Of a DNA stretch of 64,000 bases, positions 22,531 to 33,431 are shown piece after piece; positions within the stretch are counted from its first letter, which is position 1, and the number at the start of each line of letters is the position of its first letter. Source of the DNA: Antennarius striatus. Lineage: Eukaryota > Chordata > Actinopteri > Lophiiformes > Antennariidae. The notes beneath the pieces were generated by a model, which did not search any database, was not told the DNA's origin, and saw only the letters and a list, made by a program, of their open reading frames with translations. A program made the translations under genes and the position numbers. The DNA is taken from the NCBI RefSeq assembly GCF_040054535.1, contig NC_090796.1:9484501-9548500 (forward strand), in the 5' to 3' direction.

Positions 22531-23229
22531 TTCTTTTTGAAATGGAAAGTGTAAAACACAAATTAGATGGACAAACTAGATCAGTCATTTGAGGTCACCA
22601 ATTTTTAACCACCTGCAGGCTGTGTGTATGATCTTATTAGGATATGATTTGTGCTGCTCTGCTGCCTCTTAGTCATCTTTTGTGTGTTTAATGAACTATT
22701 AGATGATTCAAAGTTAAAGGTCATTGAGTGGATTTTATGTTAGTGAATCAAGTATTTTAGGAAGCAGAAGGTTATCTCCCCGATATATGCTTAACCTCAA
22801 TACCCTTGATTTACTCAGCATTGGTAACTCATGAACTGACTGATCACAAGAGTCAGGATGTAGGAGAAAGATCAGTTTAATGATTTGCCTGGCAACAGTT
22901 GACAGAACCATGTTTTAGACAAAAGACTAACTGGAAGCAAAAATGATAGGTGTCACAGTTTTCCATTACAGTATATGTTGACATTTCTACAGGTTCATTG
23001 TACAGCAGCAATATTACATGCATGATGTCTTCTAGTTTCACCGGCAAAGTGAACATATTACATATTATTCTTGGTTGTCAGGGAAAGACTACATTGTTTA
23101 TATTGGAATGATATTTTGAGCAAAGCTGCTACCTTCAGTTTAAACCTTCCAAATTCATTGATTTATCAAAACTTAAACGCACACCCCATTAGTTTTTCGC
23201 ACTAAATCCAAACCCGTAGTCGTAGTCAT
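22531..23229. other. Convergent spacer between eif3c and prodh2
   Basis: No coding exon is visible. The right part should be the 3' untranslated region of prodh2 on the minus strand. A minus-strand ATTAAA (complement of 22876-22881) is a candidate poly(A) signal for it. Confidence 0.5.
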
Positions 23230-26200
23230 CTATACAGATGACTTGCTGCCTCCCCTCAGCCTCCTTTTGAACTCCTGCCGCAGAAGGTCCCTCTCTTTGC
23301 GAATTCCCTGCAACACGGTGCGGTTCTCTTGAGCCCGGCGCACCAGATAGGGCAGCGTGTCGGATACTGAACCATATGGCACTGACTTGTACACAGCATA
23401 ACCCTCCTTTGCTGCAGGGATAAGAATTGAGGCAAGAAACAAATCAAGACTCAAGGTTATCATTCCAAAAGAAAATAATGCAGAAAAAGTCAGATGAGTT
23501 TTAATCAGTCCAGCATGCAAAAGTTTATTGTGTGAGTCCCCATGTGTAGAGAATATTTCTTGTTTGAAGCAAAGCTTACCCAGTGTCAGAGAAACATGAT
23601 CACACATGCCCAGCAGCTGGCCGAAACACACCGAACCTCCATCGTTGTCAATGTCCAACTCTTTCATCCTGGAGATGATGCAGAACAGGCCACGCAATAG
23701 CTACATCAGGTCATAACATCAAGCAAAGGAGGGGCACACAGGAGATGGGAGCACCAGCAAACTTCCCACACTGTAGATCAGGGATGTCAAACTCATTTTC
23801 ACCGAGGGCCACATCAGCATAATGGCTGTCCTCAAAAGGCCAGATACAACTTATAAATGTAACTAAATAATGTAAAATAAATGTAACTACTCCTTAATTA
23901 TAAATAGCTCTGAATTTATTACTTATTCAAGTTACAAACATTATGTTTGCAGAGAAAAAAAGTTTATTAGTTTCTCTGTAAAAAACATAAATCCTTTTAA
24001 TTTGTCAGGTTATTAAACCCACAGAACTTCATCAATTAAGGATCAAATTATCCCAGTGAATAAAGAAAAATAACATCAAACACAAGTTAGGACATTAACT
24101 TTGTTCAAAACGGTTTTGTCAGCGTTAAAATGGGTTGAATTACTGCATTGTGGGAAATGTAGTTTTGGTCAAAGCACACTTTTGAGCTATTTATTTTTAG
24201 ACACTCTGACCTTTTATACTCTTGCGGGCCACACAAAACGATGTGGCGGGCCACATTCGGCCCCCGGGCCTTGAGTTTGACACATGTGCTGTAAATCAAG
24301 GCGATAATTGATTCATAACATTCGAATTTAATTTTCTGTGGTAAGTAAATCTAAGTGCATCCAAGCTTGTAGGGATAAAATTCTCCTCTCCTTTAGGGAT
24401 AACACAACTAGTTTGTCTGATTCTTCCTAGTATTCCTAAGATGATCAGTTTGGTGACGACAAAGACAACTCATTTTATCCTATCACTGAGTCCTAATGTT
24501 TGTTTGCTCTCATGTGCAAAATACAGAGGAATATTTAGGACTCAAAATAAAGTCAAACAAAAAAGTGCAGACATTTTGTTTCAACTCAAAATTGTTGGGA
24601 GCTACAGCGATGTTTATTATTCATGGTGACAATATATTTTTTAAAAAGGATCCCTAAATTTCTATACATTTAAAAACATGTACAGTATATGACACATGGG
24701 GTTTGCTCACCGTTTGGCAGCTCGCTTCACTGACTCTTCATTGTGAGTGGCGACTATGATCCTGTAGGACTCAGGTCTCTTGGATATAACTTCCAGCAGA
24801 ACATCGAGCAGTCCGTTGTAACTGTACAAGTAAGCAGGCGATAGATAATCTATCTGGGATGCATTTACCTAGTTGTGACTTTGAGCCCAGCCTCCGGCCC
24901 ACCTGTTATTGGTGTCCTCCCATGACTGGTGGACAGGGTCCACATGATTCTCTGTCTCTGCCATCTTCCTCTCTTTGTCCATGTAGGCTCCTCGCACCAG
25001 CTTGACTCCCAGACCGAAACCTTCATTCTGGGACAGTTGCAGATCTTTTAAGAGAAGATACCTGGACTCCTGAGAGACACCGACAGGGAGGATACAGCAT
25101 CTCAACATGTCTCTTTTTCTGAGTGCAATATTCAATTAAAAGAAATATAAAGACAATTTAAAGTATTTGCCTTCAAGTAACACTGATATGTGTTCCAAAT
25201 CCAAACGCCATCTTTATTAAACTTCTTCATCATTGCCATGGTGACAAGAGAAAGAGCGGGGTTCATGTAGGTGTACTCTGCATCCACCAGGACTCTGACC
25301 TTGTTCACACTTGCCTGAACAAACAATTGCTTTTCATATTACTGCACATATTAAATTTACTTCATCAAACCAAACATGTCAAAATAAGATGTCACATAAT
25401 GCTGTTCTGCCAGTTTTGAAAATCCCCCATGGCCCTTCACATTGTACCTCTGCAATTTTGTTGAGTCTCTGCAGGCCACAATGGAAATGGGAAACTTCAT
25501 TTTCATCTAAACCAGCGAAGTTGATTGGCTTAAAAGTATTTTTAGGAAAATGTGAGAGGTCACTGAACAAAATCACGTTACAGTCATCAGCACTGTCAAT
25601 ATATGCATAAACTATCGAAAGAGAATAAAGCAGACAAACTGGGTCACGTTTGAGTAATGTGGACAAACCTCTCCATCCATCGCTCTGACAAGAAGACTGA
25701 GGTCATATGGTTGTTGTGAAATGAGTTTGGTGAGTTTTGCCTGGAAATAAGCAACACAGACTCAGGAGAGAGACTGGGAGATATTGGGAGAAATGTGAGT
25801 GCAGTGGACACATTGAATGAAATGTGAATTCTTACATATTTAAAATTTGTTCATTAAATAATGGTAAAACTTAACATACAAACTTAAAAGACTGGAAATT
25901 GCATAAATCTTTTTCAAATTTGCTCAGAAATTTAATAAACAATCCTGTTAAGTGTCATTGATATGTCAAAATATTTTTGACTAAAAAAGATAAAATAATT
26001 TGAACTTGCATGTCACAAATATCTTCCTCGTCATTTCCTGAATAAAGTGTGATGTATGATTTGTACCTTCATAGCAGTTTACTTAAAATAGCTCTAAATA
26101 ATTTCTCTCACACACAACTCTGGGTTGAGGAGGGCCGTGATCTTCAGCTGCATCATTGGGTCTTTGCTCCAGGAGTTTCTGTGGGACATTTGCACACATT

Positions 26201-27153
26201 CCAACATGGCATTCATGTTGTCATCATACCTCTTCTCTCTGGAGGTAAGAAAAAGCCAAATACTTCCTCAATATGATGTCTTACATCAATGGCAGATGGG
26301 ACGTTTCACAATGTTTTCACAAGATTTATTCAAGAAGAAACAAAACAGTTAGCAGCAGATGGCAGTTATAGATTTTGGAGGATTACTGTAGTGCCACTAT
26401 CTGGAGTATTGGCCGTAAAAGCCATTTGAGATGTGCAACGCTTATTTATTTTTGATGGATGGGAAGGCAGATTTCCTTGGAGTAAGAAAAATAACTGAAA
26501 CCAAATAAGAAGTATAGGCAGTGTGATCACGCAGTCTCTAATATGTCTTTATAGAAGATGATCCACCTGATGAACCGCATTCCAAAACTTGAGTGTACTC
26601 CTATGTTTAAAATGTTTCATACCCGCTGCTTTCGCCCAGATCCTCCTCAATGGGTACGGCGAGCATGGGTCTCAATCCCAGGGAACTCATCTTTTCCATG
26701 GACTTAAAAATCTCCTTTTCATTTTCTCCAGCCACAAATTGGGAATAAAAAGTGGGCTTCAGCAGGAGTGAGACCCCACGCCTCCCCAGGAGAGATTGTG
26801 CTACTGACATCAGCTGAAAGTAGAAAAATTATGGAAATTCATCTGCTGACACAAGAGATGAGTCACATCAGTCACAATTCTTTTATTTTGTAATAATTTT
26901 ATTAACTTGTACTAATGAGCGACGTAATTTCATGTCTTACCTTCGCACAGTTGTTAACCAGCAAAGGGAAGGAGCAGAATTGGAAGACACACAGAGCTCG
27001 GAGCAGCTCACCAAAAGTCTTCACCCTGAAAGCACTGGGACTTTCAAAGCTGAGAGGCGAAGGGGTGACATTTGGCAGCTTGACCGCCAGCGGTTTAGGA
27101 ACAGCAGTACCCATCAGCCGCAGGGAAGGGAGTTGGAAACGGGAGCAAATCAT
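23230..27153 (-). CDS. prodh2: Hydroxyproline dehydrogenase (proline dehydrogenase 2)
   Basis: Coding exons in transcript order: 27153-26941, 26813-26623, 26238-26112, 25740-25669, 25528-25448, 25314-25171, 25069-24903, 24821-24711, 23668-23580 and 23411-23230 (TAG). This gives 458 residues against 460 in human PRODH2. The enzyme is a mitochondrial FAD flavoprotein that oxidises trans-4-hydroxy-L-proline in hydroxyproline catabolism. Diagnostic stretches are FGELLRALCVFQFC (N-terminal), LRPMLAVPIEED, VRVLVDAEYTYMNPALSL, GVKLVRGAYMDKER (about residues 297-310), CFGQLLGMCDHVSLTLG and YLVRRAQENRTVLQG. The wording LRPMLAVP and VPYGSV fits PRODH2 rather than PRODH. The donor after 25171 is GC rather than GT (AAG|GCAAAT), required by the reading frame. 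The acceptor before 25528 (TTTTAAG) is weak and less certain. Intron 8 holds a hAT-like MITE. Confidence 0.95.
23779..24288. mobile_element. Non-autonomous hAT-like DNA transposon (MITE)
   Basis: The ends are inverted repeats: the left end CAGGGATGTCAAACTCA pairs with the complement of the right end (CACATGTGTCAAACTCA). Both sides carry GGGCCACAT/CGGCCC blocks typical of this abundant vertebrate hAT-derived family. It is flanked by an 8-bp target-site duplication with one mismatch (CTGTAGAT, 23771-23778; CTGTAAAT, 24289-24296), the size expected for hAT. It is 510 bp long, has no transposase and lies inside a prodh2 intron. Confidence 0.8.
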
Positions 27154-27334
27154 CTTCCCAGAAGTCTGTTAGTGCATTTAGGTGTAAGTGTGTATCAGGC
27201 GTCCCAAGCGATCCTTAGATACACTTTCTTTTTGTGTTCAGTTTATAACTGAACACTGTGGGTTTAGTGATTTTGAAATGATCAACAGTGATGTGGTCAA
27301 TCCAGGAGAACATCAGAGTAGAGAGAGAGTAGAG

Positions 27335-27385
27335 TAGGACTTTATTCATCCAGGAGGTTCCATCAGGGAAATTCATTTCTCCGTC
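27335..27385. mobile_element. Short LINE 3'-tail-like fragment
   Basis: 'CTTTATTCATCCAGGAGG' followed by 'CAGGGAAATTCATTT' resembles the fish retroposon tail also seen at 13228 and, reversed, at 40158. Only the tail is present. Confidence 0.35.
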
Positions 27386-28216
27386 ACATTACACACAGCA
27401 CAGTGAGTACACAGAAAGAAAAGACACACAGAAAGTAATGCCGACACCAACTGTGTAAACATTTAAAGAATAATTTATAAAGTAGAAAAAACAAAGATTT
27501 CTTATCAAGGAAATGATTGAAGGGTGCAGTATAAGATATCCCAAAACCAGGAAAAATACTTTGGTAATTAACATTAAAATTGAAAACTAAGTTAAATAGT
27601 AGACACAACTCACCCTATTTGCTTGGAACACAGCAGGACACTACCTAACCAGTGCATAGAAGGTGTGTTTTTGGGTTTGTGGGTGGATCTGAAATGTTGT
27701 CTCACGCACTAGTTAATAAGTGGTAAACAGAAAATGTGTTTAAATAATGAGTTCATCTTTAGTATAGATAAATGTTGTCTTTCTTCTGGGTAAGAAAATT
27801 AAATAAAATATTAAGAATTAGGCTTTTAATTGTTATTTTCTTTTTATAGCACATTCTTAAAGATACATTTTGCTGTAAAATACAATTATTGATTTGGTTT
27901 AGGGATTGAGATTTGTAGCAGAGAGGGTCAAACACAAACACAGTCGCATTAAACTCACATTATAAAATGTAAAGTAACACTGACGTTCAACCTAAATTGT
28001 TTGAGTGGTGTTATAGTGTTCCGTGTGTAGTCCTGGTCAGTTTGCTTTCTGTAACCCTTGATCCACTGTTGCACAAGTTTTTGTTTGAATTTGTGTGCTT
28101 GGTAAACTTATTTAAAAATTTTAAAAACAGTGGGAGGTGGAAGCCTCAATTCTTTGACTTCAGTATATTTTAAGTCAAAGCTTAATTGATATGACTAATC
28201 CTTCCACCAAGTTTTT

Positions 28217-28260
28217 AATATATATAAATATATATATATATATAAAGTTAATATATATAA
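28217..28260. repeat. (AT)n-rich tract
   Basis: Interrupted TA dinucleotide run of about 44 bp in the prodh2-tbx6 spacer. Confidence 0.85.
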
Positions 28261-29030
28261 AACATCAGTGGTAACTGAGAATAAGTTGCCTCATTGGTGG
28301 AGGTAACAAAAAAGGGTTCTTAACTGACCTAGATGAGTTTGCTATATGCTAATGTGAGTGTGACTCAGAGGAGGAAAGATTAACTGCTACATGTGCCTAG
28401 AATATCCAGTTTCACATACGGGTCAATCACATAGTTGCTATATTCACATATTTGTTTTCTTTACTGACCAACCCAGCATGAAAATACCAGAACTGATGTT
28501 GTCACATATAGTCTTTGAATGTCCAAGAACACTTTTGTCACGCTTTCATTCAGCAACAGACACCTACAGTATGTGGTAACTGTAGGTTACCTAAGGAAAT
28601 CAGCAGATGAATGAGCAGACAACAGTATACTGTATACATTATTTAATTAATGGTCCTGTCTATGGTAATTATCCACAAGATGACCGTAGAGGAATGTAAC
28701 TGGTTGTGCAGCTACTCTGGAGATTGTGATGTCAGGGGCTGACATAAATAAAAATAGCTTTTTGGTGTCAGTAAACATGTCTATTTCATTGCCATTCATC
28801 ACTCAGTAGTTATGTTGGTAGCCAGTTACAATAAATAAAGCTCATTGGAAAAATCCTTTGCGTTTGGATAAGATTTAACTACATTGAATGGCACTTTTAG
28901 GCCTTGGTGGGGGCAATAGTCTCCATCAAAGTGCCTTTAAGGTAACTAGTTAGTTTTAATCTTCTGTTGCTGGAAATGATCAGTGTTAGGTTAAGTAAAA
29001 TGAAACACAAAAGCACAAAATATTTTTTTT

Positions 29031-29036
29031 TTTATT
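29031..29036 (-). terminator. tbx6: Candidate tbx6 poly(A) signal
   Basis: TTTATT on the plus strand reads AATAAA on the minus strand, 245 bp beyond the tbx6 stop. It sits beside a T-run, so it could also be low-complexity coincidence. Confidence 0.4.
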
Positions 29037-29112
29037 TATCAAACTGGAATGACTATTGAGGGGAGTAAAAGTTATTTACAAATTTTCTTCAATTTCATCT
29101 GAAATCCTTTGA

Positions 29113-29114
<2 letters not shown>

Positions 29115-29159
<45 letters not shown>

Positions 29160-29164
29160 CACAC
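29115..29164. repeat. (AC)n microsatellite
   Basis: About 50 bp of AC with one G interruption, in the presumed 3' untranslated region of tbx6. Confidence 0.95.
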
Positions 29165-29280
29165 TGATGGTTCTACTGATGGCCTACTGGAACTAACATT
29201 ACACAGCAATAAAACAATGATACAAGGATAAAAACACTATCAAGCTAATATTTTCTTAGTAAACAGTAACTATCCTTTAT

Positions 29281-32200
29281 CTAAAACACAGCTCTTGTGC
29301 TCATATCCAAGTAGGAGCCCTGGGGGTGTGGATGGCTGTGCTGGTGCTGCCTGAATAGGTGCCGGAATGGGATGGAGAGAGACGAGTGAGGGTCCTGACA
29401 AAGCCGGAGAGGGTAAGATGGAAAGGCGGGGTAGAGTGGTGGGGGGGTAGACGAGGGAAAATTGGAGGGAAGGGATGGATCTAGCTGAGGGAGAAGGGAA
29501 GGGTGGTGCAGAACCATCTCTGGGCGGTAAGTAGCAGGAGGGTTGAACTGAGGGATGCCCCCTATGTCAACTGAAGGGTAAGACGAGGTGGAGGAGCAGC
29601 TGGATGGATTGGGCAGGTTTTGAGGGTGAGCTGGTTGTGGCATTGGCATGGAAGAGGCAGGGACAGCCAAGCATGACGACGGCTGGAAAGGAGGGTGAGG
29701 GAGCGAGGACGACGGGTGAGCGAAGGAGGAAGGCGGGAAGGCGGCAGTGAGAGCAGGCGCTTGAGTTTGGTGGTTCAGGTTCGGGAGATGCAGGGTGGGG
29801 TGGGTGGAGTTAGGGGGCATGTTTGGAATAGACAGATTCTGCATGTGAGTTGAGACAGAAGGGAAGACGAACGATGTGGGGCCGCCGTGAGTTTGCTGAG
29901 TGGTAACTGGAGCAGGAGTTGCAGGAAAGATATTTGGGTAGGTAAACACTGCGGGGTTTTGGTCAGAGGTTTGGTTATGTCCACTGGTGATGGGTTGATC
30001 CTGCAGCGGCTGGTTGGGTTGGGTGAGCAGGGAATGAGCCGACATCTGGTCCTGAAGGCCTGCCTGACATGTGGACGCTGGAGGAGGAAAAGAGACGTCC
30101 GCTGGCGTACGTGGGCTGATTGTCTCTTGGTCGCTGCGGTAGGTGTTGGCAGAGGTAGAGGAAGAGGACAGCAGCGGCTGCGGTGAGGAGGTGTTGGATG
30201 GAGGTGGAGTCGGGAATGTGAAGGAGGTCTGCTGGAGTGAGGGAGTGGTGGAAGAGGAAAGCATGGGGGAGGAGGAGAGAATGGAAGGGTAGTCGATAGG
30301 GGGGATGGGGGGCTGAGGATTGGACGGATCTGAGGAGTCTGAGATGGGAAGAGAGGAAAAGGTGGAGGATGGCTGAGGAAGAGGAGCTGAGCGGAAAGAA
30401 GAGGAGTTGGGCTGAGCCGCAGGGAAGGTAGAGGTGTAAGACGTGTCAGCACTGTGGGGGAGAAACATGTGGTAAATTATTTAATTTGAAGAATTTATTA
30501 ATCAATAAAAGCAATAATAACAATCACTGATTTCTGCCCCTATAAAAGACGATCCCTTGGCTTATGACATTTTTTCATCTGTAATGATAATGATGATCAG
30601 AACCAAATTCACCTCTTTTTGGAACATTTACCTTTCAATCAAACTATTTGCCACCTCACTTCCTGGTGTGTCGGGCAAGGAGATCCTCATGTCAGATATT
30701 TGGGATGCTATGAATGCCTGGCCAAGGTCTATCGGCTGCTCTGGGGCCAGCGTGTCCTGATAGGAGTCCTCCTCTTGTCTGAATCCACAGGAGGGGTCAG
30801 GCAGTGGGGGCAGAGAGGAGAGACTGAGGGTCTGCAGGTCGGAGTCGGTGGTGGCGTTCAGCGACTGTGATACCAGCTCAGCTGATTCACATGGATCACA
30901 GTTCACTGAGAGATGCAGAAAACATAATAAAGGAAGTAACACAAAATAATGTCCAAATGAACGATTTTTAAGATGTAGCACTCGTTATCAAACGTACCGA
31001 TAGACCCATCCAACGGTTCTGCCAACACAGACATTTTGCGCTTCTGTCTTGCATCTCTTTGCCTGCAGAGAAAAGAAAAAGAGGTCGTTCAGAATCAGCA
31101 ACAACCAGGTGAAGTGTCTGAATGTTTATTCGTGGGTGTTGATAATTACTTTTTGCTGTTCATTCCATCCTCACGAAAGCCTTTAGCAAAGGGGTTGGAG
31201 CAAATCTTCAGTTCTGTGATCTGAAAACAATTTCATAGTTAGTTTAACTCTAGTAAGTAAAATTGAGAAATTATACCCTTTCTATGCAGCGGTCATTTTG
31301 CACACAATCATCACGCTCTTCAGACAAACGTGTACCATTGTGGTACCTTGTTGTTCTGGTAGGCAGTGACTGTGATAAACTGAGTTTCAGGGAAAACAAA
31401 TGAGTGTTGTCCTCCACCCCATCTTAGCACATCTCTGGCTTCAATCACATGGACTCTGGGCTGGTAGTGATGCAGCGAATGCAGGATGATCTGGAAATGA
31501 AAGGAGAGATTGACTTAAATGTACCATAAATATAAAACCTGAGTGTATTGCTCTGCAATTTTTGTAATGAGTCAGTCAGCCTGTATTACGTACATGTCCC
31601 TGTGCGTCCAGAGTGTTGTTGGTGAGCTTGGCGTAGTGAAACGAGATGGTGCGGCTCTGCCAGTGGGCACCTGTGGCAGGTGAGTCCGGGTGGATGAAAA
31701 CACGGTCTGGTAGCCTTGCTTCCGCCTTGCCAACAGCCTGCCAGCTACCACCTTGGAAACGATAGCGAGAGTTGTCCGCTGGGATAATGTCCAGGAGGAG
31801 GATGTAACGCAGAGATGGGTTCAGGCCCGACAGCTTTAACCTCATCCCAGGGAACATCCGTCTAATATGTGGAGAGAAAGTGGCAGAAATTTGACTGTTA
31901 TTGGCAGCTTGCGCATGGGTTAGTGTTCAATATTATGGTAAAAGGGAGTAGGGAGTAAAAATTAGATTGAAGAACCTGAATAGATCAACAACACAATGAT
32001 AAATAATATAAGAATTATATTTAAGATATGAACAGAGTGGTTTAAATGGTCCGTCTCACCTGCCCTTCTTTGTGATGATCATCTCTGTGCCCACTGAGCT
32101 GAATTGCTTCCATAGAGAGGCATTCTCCAGCTCCATCCTCACTTCATTTTTAGAGATTTTGGTGCCAGGATCATTAGTAGGCGGGGCCAGCAACCTCGGG

Positions 32201-33250
32201 GGCAGGACCTTCGCCGACAAGTCGCAGGTGGGCGGGTACAGAGGCACGGGGGGTGGAGCCTGTCGGTCTGTGGAGTACAATGAGGCAAGGCGAGCAGAAA
32301 ACAAATGAATGGCTGCTCTTGAAATTTAATTCATAGAGCAAACATATTTGAACATTTTAATAGCGACATATAGAGATAGCATTACGATCTGACTGTAGAG
32401 CGTACCAGCACAGCTAGTCGAGCCATTGACCAATCCATGGTGAGGCTCTGCTGGCTGGAGCCTCACCGCAGGTCTCTGCTCAGTATTTCAGCGGTAAATG
32501 TGAAAATTCAGTGATTTTGAGTAAAAATAATGTAAAATTGATGACATTAAACGGAAAATATCTATATAATTCACATCACTGGATAAATATTACCATTTAT
32601 TTCTTCCATTTTCAATTTTAATCTTTTATGATGGCAGTTGAGGCCGTACATGACCTGCCTCCCCTGACTGCACGTCACTGGTCAATGGTTAATTGAGTTT
32701 GATGACAACTTTGATATTGCAAAGTCAGCTCATAGCTGGTCTGAAAGCACTGTTCTGCTAATGATAGAAATTCAGTGCTTTTACAGTTTTTCACCTATAT
32801 TTTGAAAGATCTTTTAAAGTGCTATTTGTAATGTTTGCTGACTCACTACGGATTAGGAATTCTTTCACCCATGTTTTATTTTCTCATTTTATAGTCTTGA
32901 TTTCATACTTTGCTAGAGTCTGAGTGACTTAGTGTCTCTTAAATTTCTTGATGTTTTCACATGATGCTGGTTTGACCAACATAGTCATACCTGGCGATAA
33001 ACACTAATCACCAGCATTTATTTAATTATACAAACCGGAATTATCTTAATGTCTCTGTACTTGAAGGCGAGTAAATTTAGGATTGAAACCACAAAGACCT
33101 TGGTTTAAAAATTTGAATTTTAAAGAGTTAAAATGATTAAATCCCATTCCATATCTAATGAAATGTCTGCATGTACTGACCTCTGTAGAAACAGTCTCCA
33201 ATCCGTTGAGGTCCCAGAGTTAAACTAGGATACATCTCCATGCTCAGCAT
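29281..33250 (-). CDS. tbx6: T-box transcription factor 6
   Basis: Coding exons in transcript order: 33250-33181, 32267-32060, 31861-31594, 31490-31347, 31220-31150, 31062-30998, 30905-30632 and 30451-29281 (TAG), giving 756 residues. The start is [20 protein letters not shown]. The T-box spans about residues 65-252 and contains [67 protein letters not shown] and NPFAKGFRE. It binds T-half-site DNA and in fish governs presomitic mesoderm and somite boundary formation. The fit to TBX6 ([16 protein letters not shown]) is better than to the Tbx16 or Tbxt groups, and TBX6 is syntenic with EIF3C and TAOK2 in mammals. The C-terminal 500 residues are Pro/Ser-rich and probably transactivating. A basic RDARQKRK motif follows the T-box. 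Intron 1 contains a possible small transposon. Confidence 0.92.
32425..32686. mobile_element. Possible small DNA-transposon remnant in tbx6 intron 1
   Basis: ATTGACCA at 32425-32432 is mirrored by TGGTCAAT at 32679-32686. Just inside the right end, read from the minus strand, is 'GTGACGTGCAGTCAGGGGAGGC', which resembles a dispersed fish repeat. No clear target duplication is seen and the inverted ends match over only 8 bp, so this is tentative. Confidence 0.35.
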
Positions 33251-33411
33251 TTATCTTTGTGTAGGTTTGTGTCTTCACCTGCTGGAAAGGAGTATTCCCT
33301 CTTCAGCATGCTCTGTGTGGCATCAGCCCTGAAGATCTCCCCTCAGACTTCTGCTCTTACTCTGTTGCTGTCCTTTACTAATGCCCACCGCTGTGACTTC
33401 CTCTGTTAAAT

Positions 33412-33431
33412 AGGTGTGTGAAGCTTCACAC
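33412..33431. promoter_or_regulatory. Palindromic T-box-like site upstream of tbx6
   Basis: GTGTGAAGCTTCACAC (33416-33431) is a perfect 16-bp palindrome built from two GTGTGA half sites arranged tail to tail. It overlaps an AGGTGTG half site at 33412-33418. It lies about 165 bp upstream of the tbx6 start codon. T-box proteins bind AGGTGTGA half sites and palindromes of them. Confidence 0.5.

Larger units (their letters stand above)
27154..29280. other. Spacer between prodh2 and tbx6
   Basis: The left side should contain the minus-strand promoter and 5' leader of prodh2. The rest is AT-rich. It holds a LINE-tail-like fragment (27335-27385), an (AT)n tract (28217-28260), an (AC)n run (29115-29164) and the 3' untranslated region of tbx6 at the right end. 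I see no convincing gene. Confidence 0.6.

Noticed and set aside
29775-30452. Long Pro/Ser-rich second frame overlapping the last tbx6 exon
   Set aside because: Alternate frame of a low-complexity coding exon; the 395-residue frame joins the T-box exons in phase.
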